A DNA stretch of 18,137 nt, from assembly GCA_004556975.1 (NCBI GenBank), contig SFFD01000024.1, positions 1 to 18,137 of the forward strand, read 5' to 3'. The stretch's first letter is position 1, and each line of letters starts with the position of its first letter. The DNA comes from Oscillospiraceae bacterium. GTDB taxonomy: Bacteria; Bacillota; Clostridia; Oscillospirales; Ruminococcaceae. The notes under the pieces were generated by a model. The model was not told the origin of the DNA. It saw nothing but the letters and a program-made list of their open reading frames with translations, and did no database searches. Below are positions 7,792 to 15,587 of this stretch, in pieces. Both the position numbers and the translations under genes were made by a program.

Positions 7792-8463
7792 TTATTTTTC
7801 CATACCGTCTTCGCAGCTTTTTACAAGATTAAACAGACTTGAAGCAAAAAGCGGATAGTTTCTGGCAATACTCTCTGACGATGCGTAAAGATTATCTTCA
7901 TTTATTGAACCGTCGCCCTCAAGCCGCCTTGCGCGGCATTCGCAGGCTTTCATATAAGCGTCTGCGCTTTCTAAAGCGCCCGGGTCTTTAACGCTGAACA
8001 TATTCATATTGTTTTTGCGGCAAAAAGAGTATATAATTCTAAACATACGGTATACTGCCGTCATAAGATAGCCGGAAACCTGTTTGGTAAGCTCCTTGCT
8101 TCCGCTTTTTGACAAAAGGTCAAAGACCACGTTCATTGAATTGGCAATCAGCTTTTTATTAAGCACCGGCAACACTCCCGCAGAAGAGATGCCGTTTTCT
8201 TTTCCGGCGGAATCCGGCTCCGGAATATCCTCGGCGGCAAGCGTCATTCCGTCCGGGTCGGCAGAACGCCCGAGCAGATAATCGGTGGAAACCCCGTAAT
8301 AATCCGCAGTGCGGATTAAAAAATCAAGTCCGCATTCGCGAATTCCTTTTTCATAATGAGAAAGCAAAGCCTGAGAAACCCCCAAAGCGGCGGCGGCTTC
8401 TTTCTGACTTAAATGCTTTTCTTTTCTTAAAAGAGTAAGTACCCGGGGAAAATCTGACTGCAT
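7792..8463 (-). CDS. XRE-family helix-turn-helix regulator with helical C-terminal domain
   Basis: A 223-residue protein. Residues about 6-65 form a standard XRE/Cro-type helix-turn-helix (LRKEKHLSQKEAAAALGVSQ, then LLSHYEKG, ending DYLLGRS). A variable linker (66-100) leads to a C-terminal part of about 120 residues that looks helical and has several Cys residues (CRKN, CECRARR); I do not recognise it. AAGGTGG sits ten bases before the ATG at 8463. It is divergent from the histidine phosphatase gene and has its own promoter (8501-8529) overlapping a short palindrome, so autoregulation and control of the divergent pair are reasonable guesses. No phage genes are nearby, so a chromosomal regulator is more likely than a prophage repressor. 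Confidence 0.88.
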   Translation of the reverse strand: MQSDFPRVLTLLRKEKHLSQKEAAAALGVSQALLSHYEKGIRECGLDFLIRTADYYGVSTDYLLGRSADPDGMTLAAEDIPEPDSAGKENGISSAGVLPVLNKKLIANSMNVVFDLLSKSGSKELTKQVSGYLMTAVYRMFRIIYSFCRKNNMNMFSVKDPGALESADAYMKACECRARRLEGDGSINEDNLYASSESIARNYPLFASSLFNLVKSCEDGMEK

Positions 8464-8500
8464 ATTACATTATCCACCTTTTTTCGATAACTGTGCGTAT

Positions 8501-8529
8501 ATTATACAACTTTCATAACCCTTTGTAAA
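8501..8529 (-). promoter_or_regulatory. Promoter of the XRE regulator with a palindrome over the -10
   Basis: On the minus strand TTTACA (8529-8524) is followed after exactly 17 bases by a perfect TATAAT (8506-8501). The palindrome GTATA-T-TATAC (8497-8507) covers the -10 box and could be an operator. No equally clear promoter was found for the plus-strand gene at 8548, although it must start within the same 84-base gap or just upstream. Confidence 0.75.
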
Positions 8530-8547
8530 GTGTTTGAAGGAGGAAAT

Positions 8548-9219
8548 ATGGTAACTTATAAAATACATTTTTTCCGCCACGGAATGGCCGAAGACCCTTC
8601 CAGAAAAATATGTCTTGGCGGAAGAACAGATCCGGCGCTTACGCCCGACGGCGCGCAGGAACTGCGCGAGCTTATGAGCACATATCAGTACCCTTTCGCG
8701 CAAAAGGTTTACGTAAGCCCCATGCTTCGCTGCACCCAAACCGCAGATATACTTTTCCCGGATACGGACGGCGAAATTATGGACGAGCTTCGCGAATGTG
8801 ACCTCGGCGAATTCGACGGCAAATCCATTTCAGAGCTTAAAGACAATGAAAGCTTTCTTGGATGGCTTGAGGGCAAAAATCCGCCGCCCGGCGGCGAGAC
8901 CCACGAAGAGTTCGGCGCGCGCATTGCCTGTGCCTTTGACGACATAATACACGATATGTCAGAGCACCACATTACGGAAGCCGCCGTAATCACCCACGGC
9001 ACCGTAATTATGGGGCTTTTCGCCATGTGCGGTTATCCCAGACAGGAAATGCGCTATTGGGCTGTTGACAGCGGCTGCGGCTATACCGTACGCACCAGCG
9101 TTTCCATGTGGATGCATGACAACTGCTTTGAGATAATCGCTCCGCAGCCCATGGGCGGCGAAGCCGCCGACGATGAGCCTGTTAATGAGGAGGAAAGGGA
9201 ATGGAACTTCATCGAATAA
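8548..9219 (+). CDS. Histidine phosphatase superfamily (phosphoglycerate-mutase-like) protein
   Basis: A 223-residue member of the histidine phosphatase superfamily. The catalytic RHG motif is at residues 10-12 (His11 as the phosphorylated nucleophile), followed by R61 in SPMLRCTQTA, the acid E82 in RECDLGEFDG, and the second His150 in VITHG. This is the usual set for two-step phosphoryl transfer in the cytoplasm; the substrate (cofactor phosphate, sugar phosphate or other) cannot be told from sequence. The ATG at 8548 has AAGGAGG at 8537-8543; an in-frame GTG at 8530 lacks a ribosome binding site. An acidic tail (about 203-223) overlaps the next gene by 19 bases, so the two are probably translated together. 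Confidence 0.93.
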   Translation: MVTYKIHFFRHGMAEDPSRKICLGGRTDPALTPDGAQELRELMSTYQYPFAQKVYVSPMLRCTQTADILFPDTDGEIMDELRECDLGEFDGKSISELKDNESFLGWLEGKNPPPGGETHEEFGARIACAFDDIIHDMSEHHITEAAVITHGTVIMGLFAMCGYPRQEMRYWAVDSGCGYTVRTSVSMWMHDNCFEIIAPQPMGGEAADDEPVNEEEREWNFIE

Positions 9220-10151
9220 TCAAAGCCGATGCCCGGCGCGCGCTGCGGCGCTATTGGGCAAAATCCGCCGTATCCGCAATAGTGGTTTTTTCTGCATATC
9301 TTGCCATTGCCCTTGCCGAATCTGTGCTTCTGTTCGTTTTTTCGGGCAAAGAAAGCCCCTCGCTTGATATTTTCAGTCTTTCTTCAACTCCAATAGAGGT
9401 TGTTGTCATCATCGGCTGCGCCGCACTTGCCTTTTGCTTGCTTATGCCTGCGCTGATAATCGGCTATAAAAAGCTCCACCTTGTTTTTGCCGAAGGCGGC
9501 GAAGCCGCAGTATTTACCCTTTTTGACGGTTTTTCCACCTTCGGTACGTTCCTTAAATCCATCGTTTTTTACTTCCTTATGCTCCTTCGCCGCATAGCGG
9601 TAATTGCCGTTGCCCTTGTGCCCGGAACGGCGCTTATATATGCCGCATACACCTTTATAGTGCCTGAAAGCCGCACCGTCTATATCCTGCAGCTTTGTGC
9701 GTACTGTGTGGGCGCGGTGCTTATTCTTCTTTGCCTTGCCGTCGGGTTTATATTTATGCAGCGCTGGTTTGCGGCCCCGTATCTGCTTGCCTCCGGTAAG
9801 GGCATACACAGGTCCTTTTCGCTTTCGGTAAAAGCAACAAAGGGCCTTTATACGGAAATAATACGATTCAAGCTTTCGTATATCGGTTGGGCACTTCTTT
9901 CGGTGCTTATTCTTCCCCTTCTTTGGAGCCTGCCTTATTACTCCACGGCAAGCGCCATATATGCAAAATATCTTACAGAGCGTTTTGAGCACGGTGTTCC
10001 CTCTGTGCAAGAGCCTTCAAACCCGCTTGAGCATCAGCAAAACGGCGGCGAATTTCAAGGCGAGCACGCCGCCGCTCCGGACGACTCCTTCTATGCGCCT
10101 AAAGAGAACGCTTCGGCGGAAAATGAGCACGAATCTTCTTTTGATAAATAA
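9201..10151 (+). CDS. DUF975-like polytopic membrane protein
   Basis: A 316-residue membrane protein with hydrophobic segments at about 23-48, 64-88, 118-152 (probably two helices), 160-186 and 224-246, then a hydrophilic acidic tail of about 55 residues. The stretch with ASGKGIHRSFSLS, followed by FKLSYIGWALLS and SLPYYSTASAIYAKYL, matches the end of DUF975-family proteins as I remember them. Function is unknown. GAGGAGG at 9187-9193 lies seven bases ahead of the ATG inside the phosphatase gene, so the pair is translationally coupled. The tail, rich in Glu, Asn, Gln and Ser, looks disordered. The 143 bases after the stop hold only the terminator near 10274. Confidence 0.75.
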   Translation: MELHRIIKADARRALRRYWAKSAVSAIVVFSAYLAIALAESVLLFVFSGKESPSLDIFSLSSTPIEVVVIIGCAALAFCLLMPALIIGYKKLHLVFAEGGEAAVFTLFDGFSTFGTFLKSIVFYFLMLLRRIAVIAVALVPGTALIYAAYTFIVPESRTVYILQLCAYCVGAVLILLCLAVGFIFMQRWFAAPYLLASGKGIHRSFSLSVKATKGLYTEIIRFKLSYIGWALLSVLILPLLWSLPYYSTASAIYAKYLTERFEHGVPSVQEPSNPLEHQQNGGEFQGEHAAAPDDSFYAPKENASAENEHESSFDK

Positions 10152-10261
10152 TGAAAGCAAAAACAGCCTTATTGAAACAGCGGAAAAGGCTGATATGAGC
10201 ACGAAAAAATAACAAAACCTTAATTTCCGTCTTTTTTCGCCTGCCCCGGATTTCCATACAA

Positions 10262-10290
10262 AAAAGCCTCCTGTCAGGAGGCTTTTCTTT
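10262..10290. terminator. Bidirectional terminator between convergent operons
   Basis: AAAAGCCTCCTG (10262-10273) and CAGGAGGCTTTT (10275-10286) are perfect inverted copies, folding with a small loop around TGTCA. T-rich sequence follows on the plus strand and a run of A precedes it, so it can serve both the membrane-protein gene and rimI, whose stop codon lies at 10295. Confidence 0.85.
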
Positions 10291-10294
10291 TTAT

Positions 10295-10762
10295 TTATTC
10301 GTCCTCGTATTCCTGGGTACCGTCAAAGGCAAGCCGCATAAGCAATGCGTTTTCTGTGGGGTTTGTGTAATAGTTTTTGCGAAGACCGCAAAAAACAAAG
10401 CCCATTTTTTCATAAAGATTTATTGCAGGAAGATTGCTTGAGCGAACCTCAAGAAAAATTACATCCGTTTTTGGTCTGACTTCGGCAATAAATCTTTCCG
10501 CAAGGGCTTTTCCAAGCCCTTTGCGGCGGCAGGCCGGCAGTACCCCGATGTTAAAAATATCGGTTTCTTTCGCAACGGTCTGCCCGCCGATATATCCGCA
10601 AAGAATTCCGTTGCCGTCGTCAAATGCGCCGAAAAAATCGTTCATCGGATTAGAAAGCTCCGCAGCAAGAGTCGCTTCGCTCCACGGGCAGGAAAAACAC
10701 GCCTTTTCAATCTCTGCGGCAGCGGCAGCGTCCCCGGCGGAAAGCCTGCGTATCTCCGTCAT
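10295..10762 (-). CDS. rimI: Ribosomal protein S18-alanine N-acetyltransferase RimI (GNAT family)
   Basis: RimI acetylates the N-terminal Ala of ribosomal protein S18 using acetyl-CoA. The 155-residue product has the normal RimI length and pattern: an early CFSCPWSE (22-29), the acetyl-CoA loop in VLPACRRKGLGKAL (74-87), the acidic FLEVR strand with Glu105, and NLYEKMGF with Tyr117. The ATG at 10762 overlaps the alanine racemase stop codon as ATGA, with GGAAGGA upstream, so translation is coupled. A longer reading frame to 10849 exists but would lie inside alr. In many clostridia rimI sits with tsaB and tsaD; here it follows alr, so other GNAT substrates cannot be fully excluded. Confidence 0.9.
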   Translation of the reverse strand: MTEIRRLSAGDAAAAAEIEKACFSCPWSEATLAAELSNPMNDFFGAFDDGNGILCGYIGGQTVAKETDIFNIGVLPACRRKGLGKALAERFIAEVRPKTDVIFLEVRSSNLPAINLYEKMGFVFCGLRKNYYTNPTENALLMRLAFDGTQEYEDE

Positions 10763-11964
10763 TTTTCCTTCCACCTTGCATAGTCGAAATTGTGCACGTT
10801 TTCGCCGTGATGATAGTAACAGCGCGGCACCCTGCGGGAAACGGCGCATACAATCTCATAATTTATCGTTCCTGCAAGAGCCGCCACCTCATCAACGGAG
10901 ACAAAAGCGTCTCCGTCCCGGCCGAAAACAGTGACTGCGTCGCCCTCTTTTGCCTCCGGAATTTCCGTAACGTCAAGCATGGTCTGGTCCATGCAAACGC
11001 TGCCTACAACCGGAGCGTATTTTCCCCGGACTATCATGCGCGCTTTGTTGGTCAAAACGCGGTGGTAACCGTCGGCATATCCTATGGCTGTGGAAGCCAC
11101 GCGCATATCCTTTGGCGCGGTAAACCGCCTTCCGTAGCTTATGCACCCGCCTTTTTCATAGTCCTTTACAAGATTTATTACCGTGCGCAGCTCCATTGCC
11201 GGTTTAAGCTTCATTTTTGACGTAATGGCTTCGCTGCCCGCCGGGTAAAGTCCGTAAAGAATTATTCCAGCCCGCACCATGTCAAGGCGCATTTCGGGGA
11301 AGCAAAGAATTGCCGCGCTGTTGCAGCAATGGCGGATGCCGACATCTACGCCTTGAGCGGCAAGCGCATCACAAACACGGCAAAAGCGGCTGAACTGCAG
11401 CTTTGTATAGGCTACTCCGTCCTCATCAGGCTCGTCCGCAGAGGCAAAGTGCGTAAACGCGCCGGTGATTTTTATGTTTGGCAAGGCCGAAACGGCCTTT
11501 GCTTCGCTTACCGCAAGATCAAAATTGTCTTCGGAACAGACAAAGCCTATTCTTCCCATTCCAGTATCAAATTTAAGATGTACATCAACCGTTACGCCAA
11601 GTTTTTCGGCCTCTGCCGAAAGCTCCCTGGCATATTGTAAGGAATACGCCGTCTGAGTGATGTTCCAGCGGGCAAGATCCCCAGCGCACTCCGCCGGAGT
11701 ACCCCCAAGAATAAGAATTGGCTTTGTAACACCGCTTTCTCTTATTCCAAGCGCCTCGCCCAGATTTGAAACGCCGAACCAATCCACACCGCATTCCTCA
11801 AGAAAGGGAGCGGTCATTCTGTCGCCGTGACCATAAGCGTCCGCCTTTACTATTGCCATAACCATGGCGCCGTTCGCCGCGGCGCGTATTTTTCTGAAAT
11901 TATAATCTATGGCATCAAGGGAAATATCCGCCCATGTGCGGCGAAGAACCTCACTTTTTGTCAT
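10759..11964 (-). CDS. alr: Alanine racemase
   Basis: Alanine racemase is a cytoplasmic PLP enzyme that converts L-Ala to D-Ala for peptidoglycan. The 401 residues fit the family. The PLP-binding Lys40 is in MAIVKADAYGHG and the catalytic Tyr277 in ISYGRRF; the TIM-barrel domain contains FDTGMGRIG, and the C-terminal beta domain contains VGSVCMDQ. AAGGA lies five bases before the ATG at 11964, within the end of the small membrane-protein gene, which it overlaps by 14 bases. The downstream rimI starts on its stop codon. This makes it the centre of a compact operon likely driven from the promoter near 12870. Family call is secure; a racemase for another amino acid is a remote alternative. Confidence 0.96.
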   Translation of the reverse strand: MTKSEVLRRTWADISLDAIDYNFRKIRAAANGAMVMAIVKADAYGHGDRMTAPFLEECGVDWFGVSNLGEALGIRESGVTKPILILGGTPAECAGDLARWNITQTAYSLQYARELSAEAEKLGVTVDVHLKFDTGMGRIGFVCSEDNFDLAVSEAKAVSALPNIKITGAFTHFASADEPDEDGVAYTKLQFSRFCRVCDALAAQGVDVGIRHCCNSAAILCFPEMRLDMVRAGIILYGLYPAGSEAITSKMKLKPAMELRTVINLVKDYEKGGCISYGRRFTAPKDMRVASTAIGYADGYHRVLTNKARMIVRGKYAPVVGSVCMDQTMLDVTEIPEAKEGDAVTVFGRDGDAFVSVDEVAALAGTINYEIVCAVSRRVPRCYYHHGENVHNFDYARWKEK

Positions 11965-12175
11965 TTTTATCCTTCCCGTCCTTTATCCACAAAATGATAT
12001 ACAAACCGATTATATTAAAACCAAGTGAGAAATATAACAGCACCGTGGAAAAAATACTTTCGGTAAAAATCAAAAGAAGAATACAGCCCAAAAGGCAAAG
12101 CGCTCCCGCTGATATAAAAAGCAGTCCGCGTTTTTTTGATGAAAGCCTATCCCAAAAATCAATCAGTCTTGTCAT
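11951..12175 (-). CDS. Small two-helix membrane protein, unknown function
   Basis: A 74-residue protein with a charged N-terminus (MTRLIDFWDRLSSKKR), two hydrophobic segments (about 17-37 and 41-63) and a Lys/Asp-rich C-terminus (KDGKDKNDKK), so both ends are probably cytoplasmic. AGGAGA at 12183-12188 lies seven bases before the ATG, and the gene overlaps alr by 14 bases. Those two facts are the main support that it is a real gene. I do not recognise a family. Placement suggests co-expression with alanine racemase, without proving a shared function. Confidence 0.75.
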   Translation of the reverse strand: MTRLIDFWDRLSSKKRGLLFISAGALCLLGCILLLIFTESIFSTVLLYFSLGFNIIGLYIILWIKDGKDKNDKK

Positions 12176-12238
12176 AGAGAAATCTCCTGTTGCCTGCGGT
12201 TTAATTACGAAGCAAAGTTTTGAGCACGCGCTTTTTCG

Positions 12239-12766
12239 TCAGGGCAGATATGATTCAATAAGCGCCCTTGCCGCGGTTTTGGTTTCATCATCAAGCATAA
12301 GCATCACCACAAGTTCGCCCGTCTGATAAATATCGGCGTTCATGGCAATGGCGTAGGAATCATAAACGTCATAATTTGAAAATTCGTTTATGCGGTCGTC
12401 TTTTCTGCGCTCCAAAGATTCCATAACCTCATCGCCCTTGCCCTTTGCCACACGGATTACGGCAACATCGGCAACGCCATATTTTCCGTTTGCAGAGCGG
12501 ATATCCATGGCCGTAACATTATCAAGGTCAAGGTAATACTGTTCGCTTAATGTGGTTTCATCGGTAACCTTTTCTACACTGGCGGCGGTAAGGTCGCCAA
12601 GTTCCGCTATAGAATAAATTTCGTCCACAATGGTTGAAATATCAAGCATATCATAGCTGAAGTCTGTGGGGTTATCTTCAATATGGTTTTCCTCCTGCTT
12701 TTTGCAGCCGCCGAAAACAAGCACCGCCGCCATCAGCAACGCGCAAAGCTTCATCATATTTTTCAA
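12239..12766 (-). CDS. DUF4358-type lipoprotein
   Basis: A 175-residue predicted lipoprotein. Its hydrophobic leader ends in FGGC (Cys21). The mature part carries the pattern of DUF4358 proteins of clostridia: YSIAELGDLT near the start, DIRSANGKYGVADVAVIRV in the middle, then a charged helix and a beta-rich end (ELVVMLMLDD). Function of the family is unknown; it should sit on the outer membrane face. The start is chosen as the TTG at 12766 because AAAGGGGG lies nine bases upstream; the ATG pair at 12757/12754 is too far from it, and a more distant ATG at 12805 would include no signal peptide pattern. It is 63 bases ahead of the small membrane-protein gene. Confidence 0.8.
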   Translation of the reverse strand: MKNMMKLCALLMAAVLVFGGCKKQEENHIEDNPTDFSYDMLDISTIVDEIYSIAELGDLTAASVEKVTDETTLSEQYYLDLDNVTAMDIRSANGKYGVADVAVIRVAKGKGDEVMESLERRKDDRINEFSNYDVYDSYAIAMNADIYQTGELVVMLMLDDETKTAARALIESYLP

Positions 12767-12855
12767 AGGAACACGCCCCCTTTCAATAGTTTCACAATTT
12801 ATCATTATACAGACTTTTGCAAAGCGTTTTATGAACTGTGTGTAAATTGTTTTTT

Positions 12856-12884
12856 ATTATAGCAGAAACAGAACGGAAAAGCAA
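12856..12884 (-). promoter_or_regulatory. Extended -10 promoter of the DUF4358-alr-rimI operon
   Basis: On the minus strand TTGCTT (12884-12879), a 17-base spacer, then TATAAT (12861-12856) preceded by TGC, which is the extended -10 form. A start near 12849 would give a leader of about 80 bases. A second TATAAT at 12809-12804 has no matching -35 and is a weaker alternative. Confidence 0.7.
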
Positions 12885-12909
12885 ATCGGGCTGCTCTTTG
12901 AGAAAATAT

Positions 12910-12937
12910 AAAAGCACCCGCAAAGGCGAGTGCTTTT
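12910..12937 (-). terminator. Terminator of the MFS transporter transcript
   Basis: AAAAGCAC (12910-12917) pairs with GTGCTTTT (12930-12937), extended inward by CGC/GCG after one mismatch. Read on the minus strand it is followed by a TTTTATATTTT tail, about 60 bases beyond the transporter stop codon. Confidence 0.75.
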
Positions 12938-12996
12938 TGTGCAGGCTGTCGAGAAAGCCCTGCGCAGCAGGGTCTTTTCGTTTCCGTATATAAATA

Positions 12997-14250
12997 TTAT
13001 TCCGCGGCAGCGCAGTTTGAAGCTGTGCCCGCTTCGTAAACCTTTCTCACATCTGTGCGCCTGCCCCAAATCAAAAGCCAGCAGGTAAGCATGGCGACTC
13101 CGCCCCCTATGGTGACGCAAAGGCGATAGTCAAAAAGCTCCCCGAGAAAGCCCATCAGCAGCGAGAAAACGCTGTCCCCGGCAGTGACCAGCACGCTGAT
13201 TGCGGCGTTCACGCGCGAGCGCAGCTTTTCCGGAATGTACCGCTGCACGGCGGAGTTTCTTAAAATAGCGCTGTTGCTTCCAAGAAAGCCGCAGATGCCC
13301 CGGTTCAGCAGCATAAGCGGGTACGGCAGCCAAAGCAGGCACATGTCCATAGCTTCGTAGAACTGATAGACAAAAAGTGTAAAGCCAAATCTTTTTTTAT
13401 CGGGAATATTTACCCTGTATTGCAGCGCGCTGCCGATAGTTCGTCCTATAAACTCCGCCACGGAAAAAGCGGAATACATCGCGGCAGTAAACCCCGGAAA
13501 GGTGCGGAAGAACGCCACTAAAATGGGCGAAAAGCCGTTTGCTATGCCGTTTGTAACAGCCATGTATTCATACAGGCTGCGCAGACCCCGCTCCTTCTTC
13601 AAATAACGCGCCGCCTCCCGTATGTCGCCTATCCACGCCGCGAAGGAGTACGGCTCACGGTGCTCCCGCGCGGTTTCGTCTATGCGGATAAAGCTTTCCG
13701 TCACCGCCGCCGCCAGGGAAAACCCGCTCTGCGCAATCAAAATCCACGCAACGCCCAGCGTATCCAGCAGCACCGCTGCCAGCGGCGTCATAATCACCTT
13801 CAAAACCGGGTAGAGCATGGAGGAAACGGCGTACCCCTTCTGCTCCGCGCCCTGCGGAATCAGCTCCGGGTAGATACTCGTAAAAGCAAGCTCGTCTATT
13901 GCGCCTAGGCACGCTAACATCAGGGACAGCACCAGATAGCCCGCATAGGAAAAGCTGAAATTAAGCAGCCACAGCCCCATTCCGGCAATCAGAACCGCAT
14001 TCGCGGCGTCGCCCGCCACCAAAAAGGACTTGCGTGGAAGCCTATCCATAAACGGCGCGACCAAAACCGGCAGCAGTAGATACGGCAAAAGCTGAATCGC
14101 TATTATCAGTGCGGAAGCCAAGGTGCTCCCCGTTTCGTCGAACACCAAAAAGGATAGCGCAAAGCTTCCCGCAATTGTGCCCAAGGTTCCCATACCGGAC
14201 GCAAGAATCACAAGACGGAAGTTCCGCGTCCAAAGCTTATTCGTTTTCAT
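12997..14250 (-). CDS. MFS efflux-type transporter
   Basis: A 417-residue protein with about 10-12 hydrophobic segments spread along its length and the MFS loop motif between helices 2 and 3 (MDRLPRKSFLVAGD). The overall pattern resembles the macrolide-efflux-like branch of the major facilitator superfamily (drug:proton antiporters), but the substrate cannot be told. The ATG at 14250 is preferred, since GAGGTG lies about eight bases upstream; a GTG nine bases earlier overlaps that site. The C-terminus is short and hydrophilic. The gene follows the HTH+TPR regulator gene on the same strand with a 97-base gap that holds an imperfect inverted repeat at the start region. Base composition is richer in GC than the flanking genes, which hints at horizontal transfer. 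Confidence 0.88.
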   Translation of the reverse strand: MKTNKLWTRNFRLVILASGMGTLGTIAGSFALSFLVFDETGSTLASALIIAIQLLPYLLLPVLVAPFMDRLPRKSFLVAGDAANAVLIAGMGLWLLNFSFSYAGYLVLSLMLACLGAIDELAFTSIYPELIPQGAEQKGYAVSSMLYPVLKVIMTPLAAVLLDTLGVAWILIAQSGFSLAAAVTESFIRIDETAREHREPYSFAAWIGDIREAARYLKKERGLRSLYEYMAVTNGIANGFSPILVAFFRTFPGFTAAMYSAFSVAEFIGRTIGSALQYRVNIPDKKRFGFTLFVYQFYEAMDMCLLWLPYPLMLLNRGICGFLGSNSAILRNSAVQRYIPEKLRSRVNAAISVLVTAGDSVFSLLMGFLGELFDYRLCVTIGGGVAMLTCWLLIWGRRTDVRKVYEAGTASNCAAAE

Positions 14251-14298
14251 TTCATTCACCTCTGCACTCAGTATAGCACATCAAGTGAAGCAAATGAA
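14246..14298. repeat. Imperfect inverted repeat over the transporter start region (candidate operator)
   Basis: TTCATTTCATTCAC (14246-14259) and GTGAAGCAAATGAA (14285-14298) are inverted copies with 12 of 14 matches, separated by 25 bases. A possible extended -10 for the transporter (TGCTATACT on the minus strand, TATACT at 14275-14270) lies between the arms; its -35 is weak. One arm overlaps the start codon. Binding by the adjacent regulator is inference. Confidence 0.5.
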
Positions 14299-14347
14299 CC
14301 CCGTATATTTGGGAAAATTTCTTCAAAAGCGCGTGTTAAAACGCACT

Positions 14348-15466
14348 TTACAGCGTTTTTTCAGGAAAATCCTCCAAAAGGTCGCAGGCTTTTTTGTACT
14401 GCCTTGCCGCCTTGTACCATTCCAGCACCCATGGCAGGTGAAAAACCGCATAGCCGGAGGGCAACTCCTTTCTGATGCGTTCAAAGCAGCTCAAAAGCAG
14501 CAAGCCGTATTCCTCCCGGGAAAGATAGTCCGGGTGCTCAAGCCGATAACGAACAAGCCCCAAAAGCTGCAGCGCAAGAGAGCGCTCCACCTCGTCCGTA
14601 TCCATGCCTTTCGCCCGCTCCAGCGCGCAGAGGGCTTCCTCCCGCCGTCCTGTCTTTTCGCAGCAAATCGCCAGCTTGTGCAGCGACATCATTGTCGGCC
14701 GCTCCTGAACCGAAAACCATTCGTAAGCGTCCTCATAGCGCCCTGCCTCAAGCCATGTCGACGCGGTGTTATAACCTATTACCCACAAAGCGTTCTCATC
14801 CCTCAAGTCCTCCGCAAGCCGCTTTCCCACACGGTAATGGCGCTCCATATTGGATAAATCCTTCCGGTTGCTGTACGAATTCCCGAGGAAAAGCTTCGCT
14901 TCAAGCATAATCCGCACTGCGCCGTCCCTGCACGCCAAGTCATACGCAGTCTGTAAGCTGTCCACGGCGGCAGAGTAGTTTCCCTTATTATATTCTGCAA
15001 TGCCGAGCACCAAAAAAGTATATGCGTTCGGAAAAAGGCGAACCGCTTCGGCCTGCCGCCCCTGCAAAATCCGCTGCAAGGCAAGCTGCCTAATATCCAT
15101 GCACTGCTCGAGCGCCGCGTCCAAAGGCTCTTTAAGAGAAAGCAGCGCCAAGTCAAGCCATGCGGGTACGGCAGTGTAACGTTCTGTGTCCGTTCCGCGC
15201 AGCAGCCCGGCAAGCTCCGCGTCCCTGCCGTCAAGCAGCAGCTCCCAACCGCGTTCGGCAAGCGCGGCGGCTTCCTTCTCCGTTTCGGCGTCGCTTTTAA
15301 GACCCAGTCGCTCCAAAAGAAGCCGCAAAATTTCCTCCGACGGTTCGGCTTTACCTGTTTCGATTTTCGACAGGTACGAAACCGTGCAAATCCCTTTGCA
15401 CAGCCCCGCCTGACTCCAGCTCCGCAGTATTCTGGCACGGTAAATTATATAGCCCCGGTAATTCAT
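14348..15466 (-). CDS. HTH (XRE) + TPR regulator, RRNPP-like
   Basis: A 372-residue protein. Residues about 5-58 form an XRE-type helix-turn-helix (YRARILRSWSQAGLC, YLSKIETGKAEPS, LLLERLGL). The rest is all-helical with tetratricopeptide-like repeats, seen as A/Y/L/G patterns such as FLVLGIAEYNKGNYSAAVD, IGYNTASTWLEAGRYEDAYE and KLAICCEKTGRREEALCALE. This build (DNA-binding domain plus a TPR peptide-binding scaffold) is that of RRNPP regulators such as Rgg, PlcR and PrgX, which sense exported short peptides. No clear pheromone gene is seen beside it. GAGGTG lies seven bases before the ATG at 15466. The next gene downstream on this strand is an MFS transporter, the likely target. Base composition is richer in GC than the flanks. 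Confidence 0.88.
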   Translation of the reverse strand: MNYRGYIIYRARILRSWSQAGLCKGICTVSYLSKIETGKAEPSEEILRLLLERLGLKSDAETEKEAAALAERGWELLLDGRDAELAGLLRGTDTERYTAVPAWLDLALLSLKEPLDAALEQCMDIRQLALQRILQGRQAEAVRLFPNAYTFLVLGIAEYNKGNYSAAVDSLQTAYDLACRDGAVRIMLEAKLFLGNSYSNRKDLSNMERHYRVGKRLAEDLRDENALWVIGYNTASTWLEAGRYEDAYEWFSVQERPTMMSLHKLAICCEKTGRREEALCALERAKGMDTDEVERSLALQLLGLVRYRLEHPDYLSREEYGLLLLSCFERIRKELPSGYAVFHLPWVLEWYKAARQYKKACDLLEDFPEKTL

Positions 15467-15587
15467 ATAAATACACCTCGTTTGATAAAAAACGGGAGAC
15501 TCGACCCTGCGCCGAAATCAAACCCGAAAAGGTTTGCTTTTTGCGAATATAGAATCCTGACTCCGTCGGCAGTTGTTTGTATAAATA

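Noticed and set aside
7792..8463. XRE regulator as a prophage repressor.
   Set aside because: No integrase, excisionase, structural gene or attachment-like repeat is seen around it.
10151..10198. A 15-codon frame starting on the TAATG after the DUF975-like gene.
   Set aside because: Too short and with no supporting feature; overlapping TAATG occurs often by chance.
14123..14857. A 244-codon plus-strand frame opposite the regulator and the start of the transporter.
   Set aside because: It crosses the gap between two well-supported genes on the other strand and shows no protein pattern.
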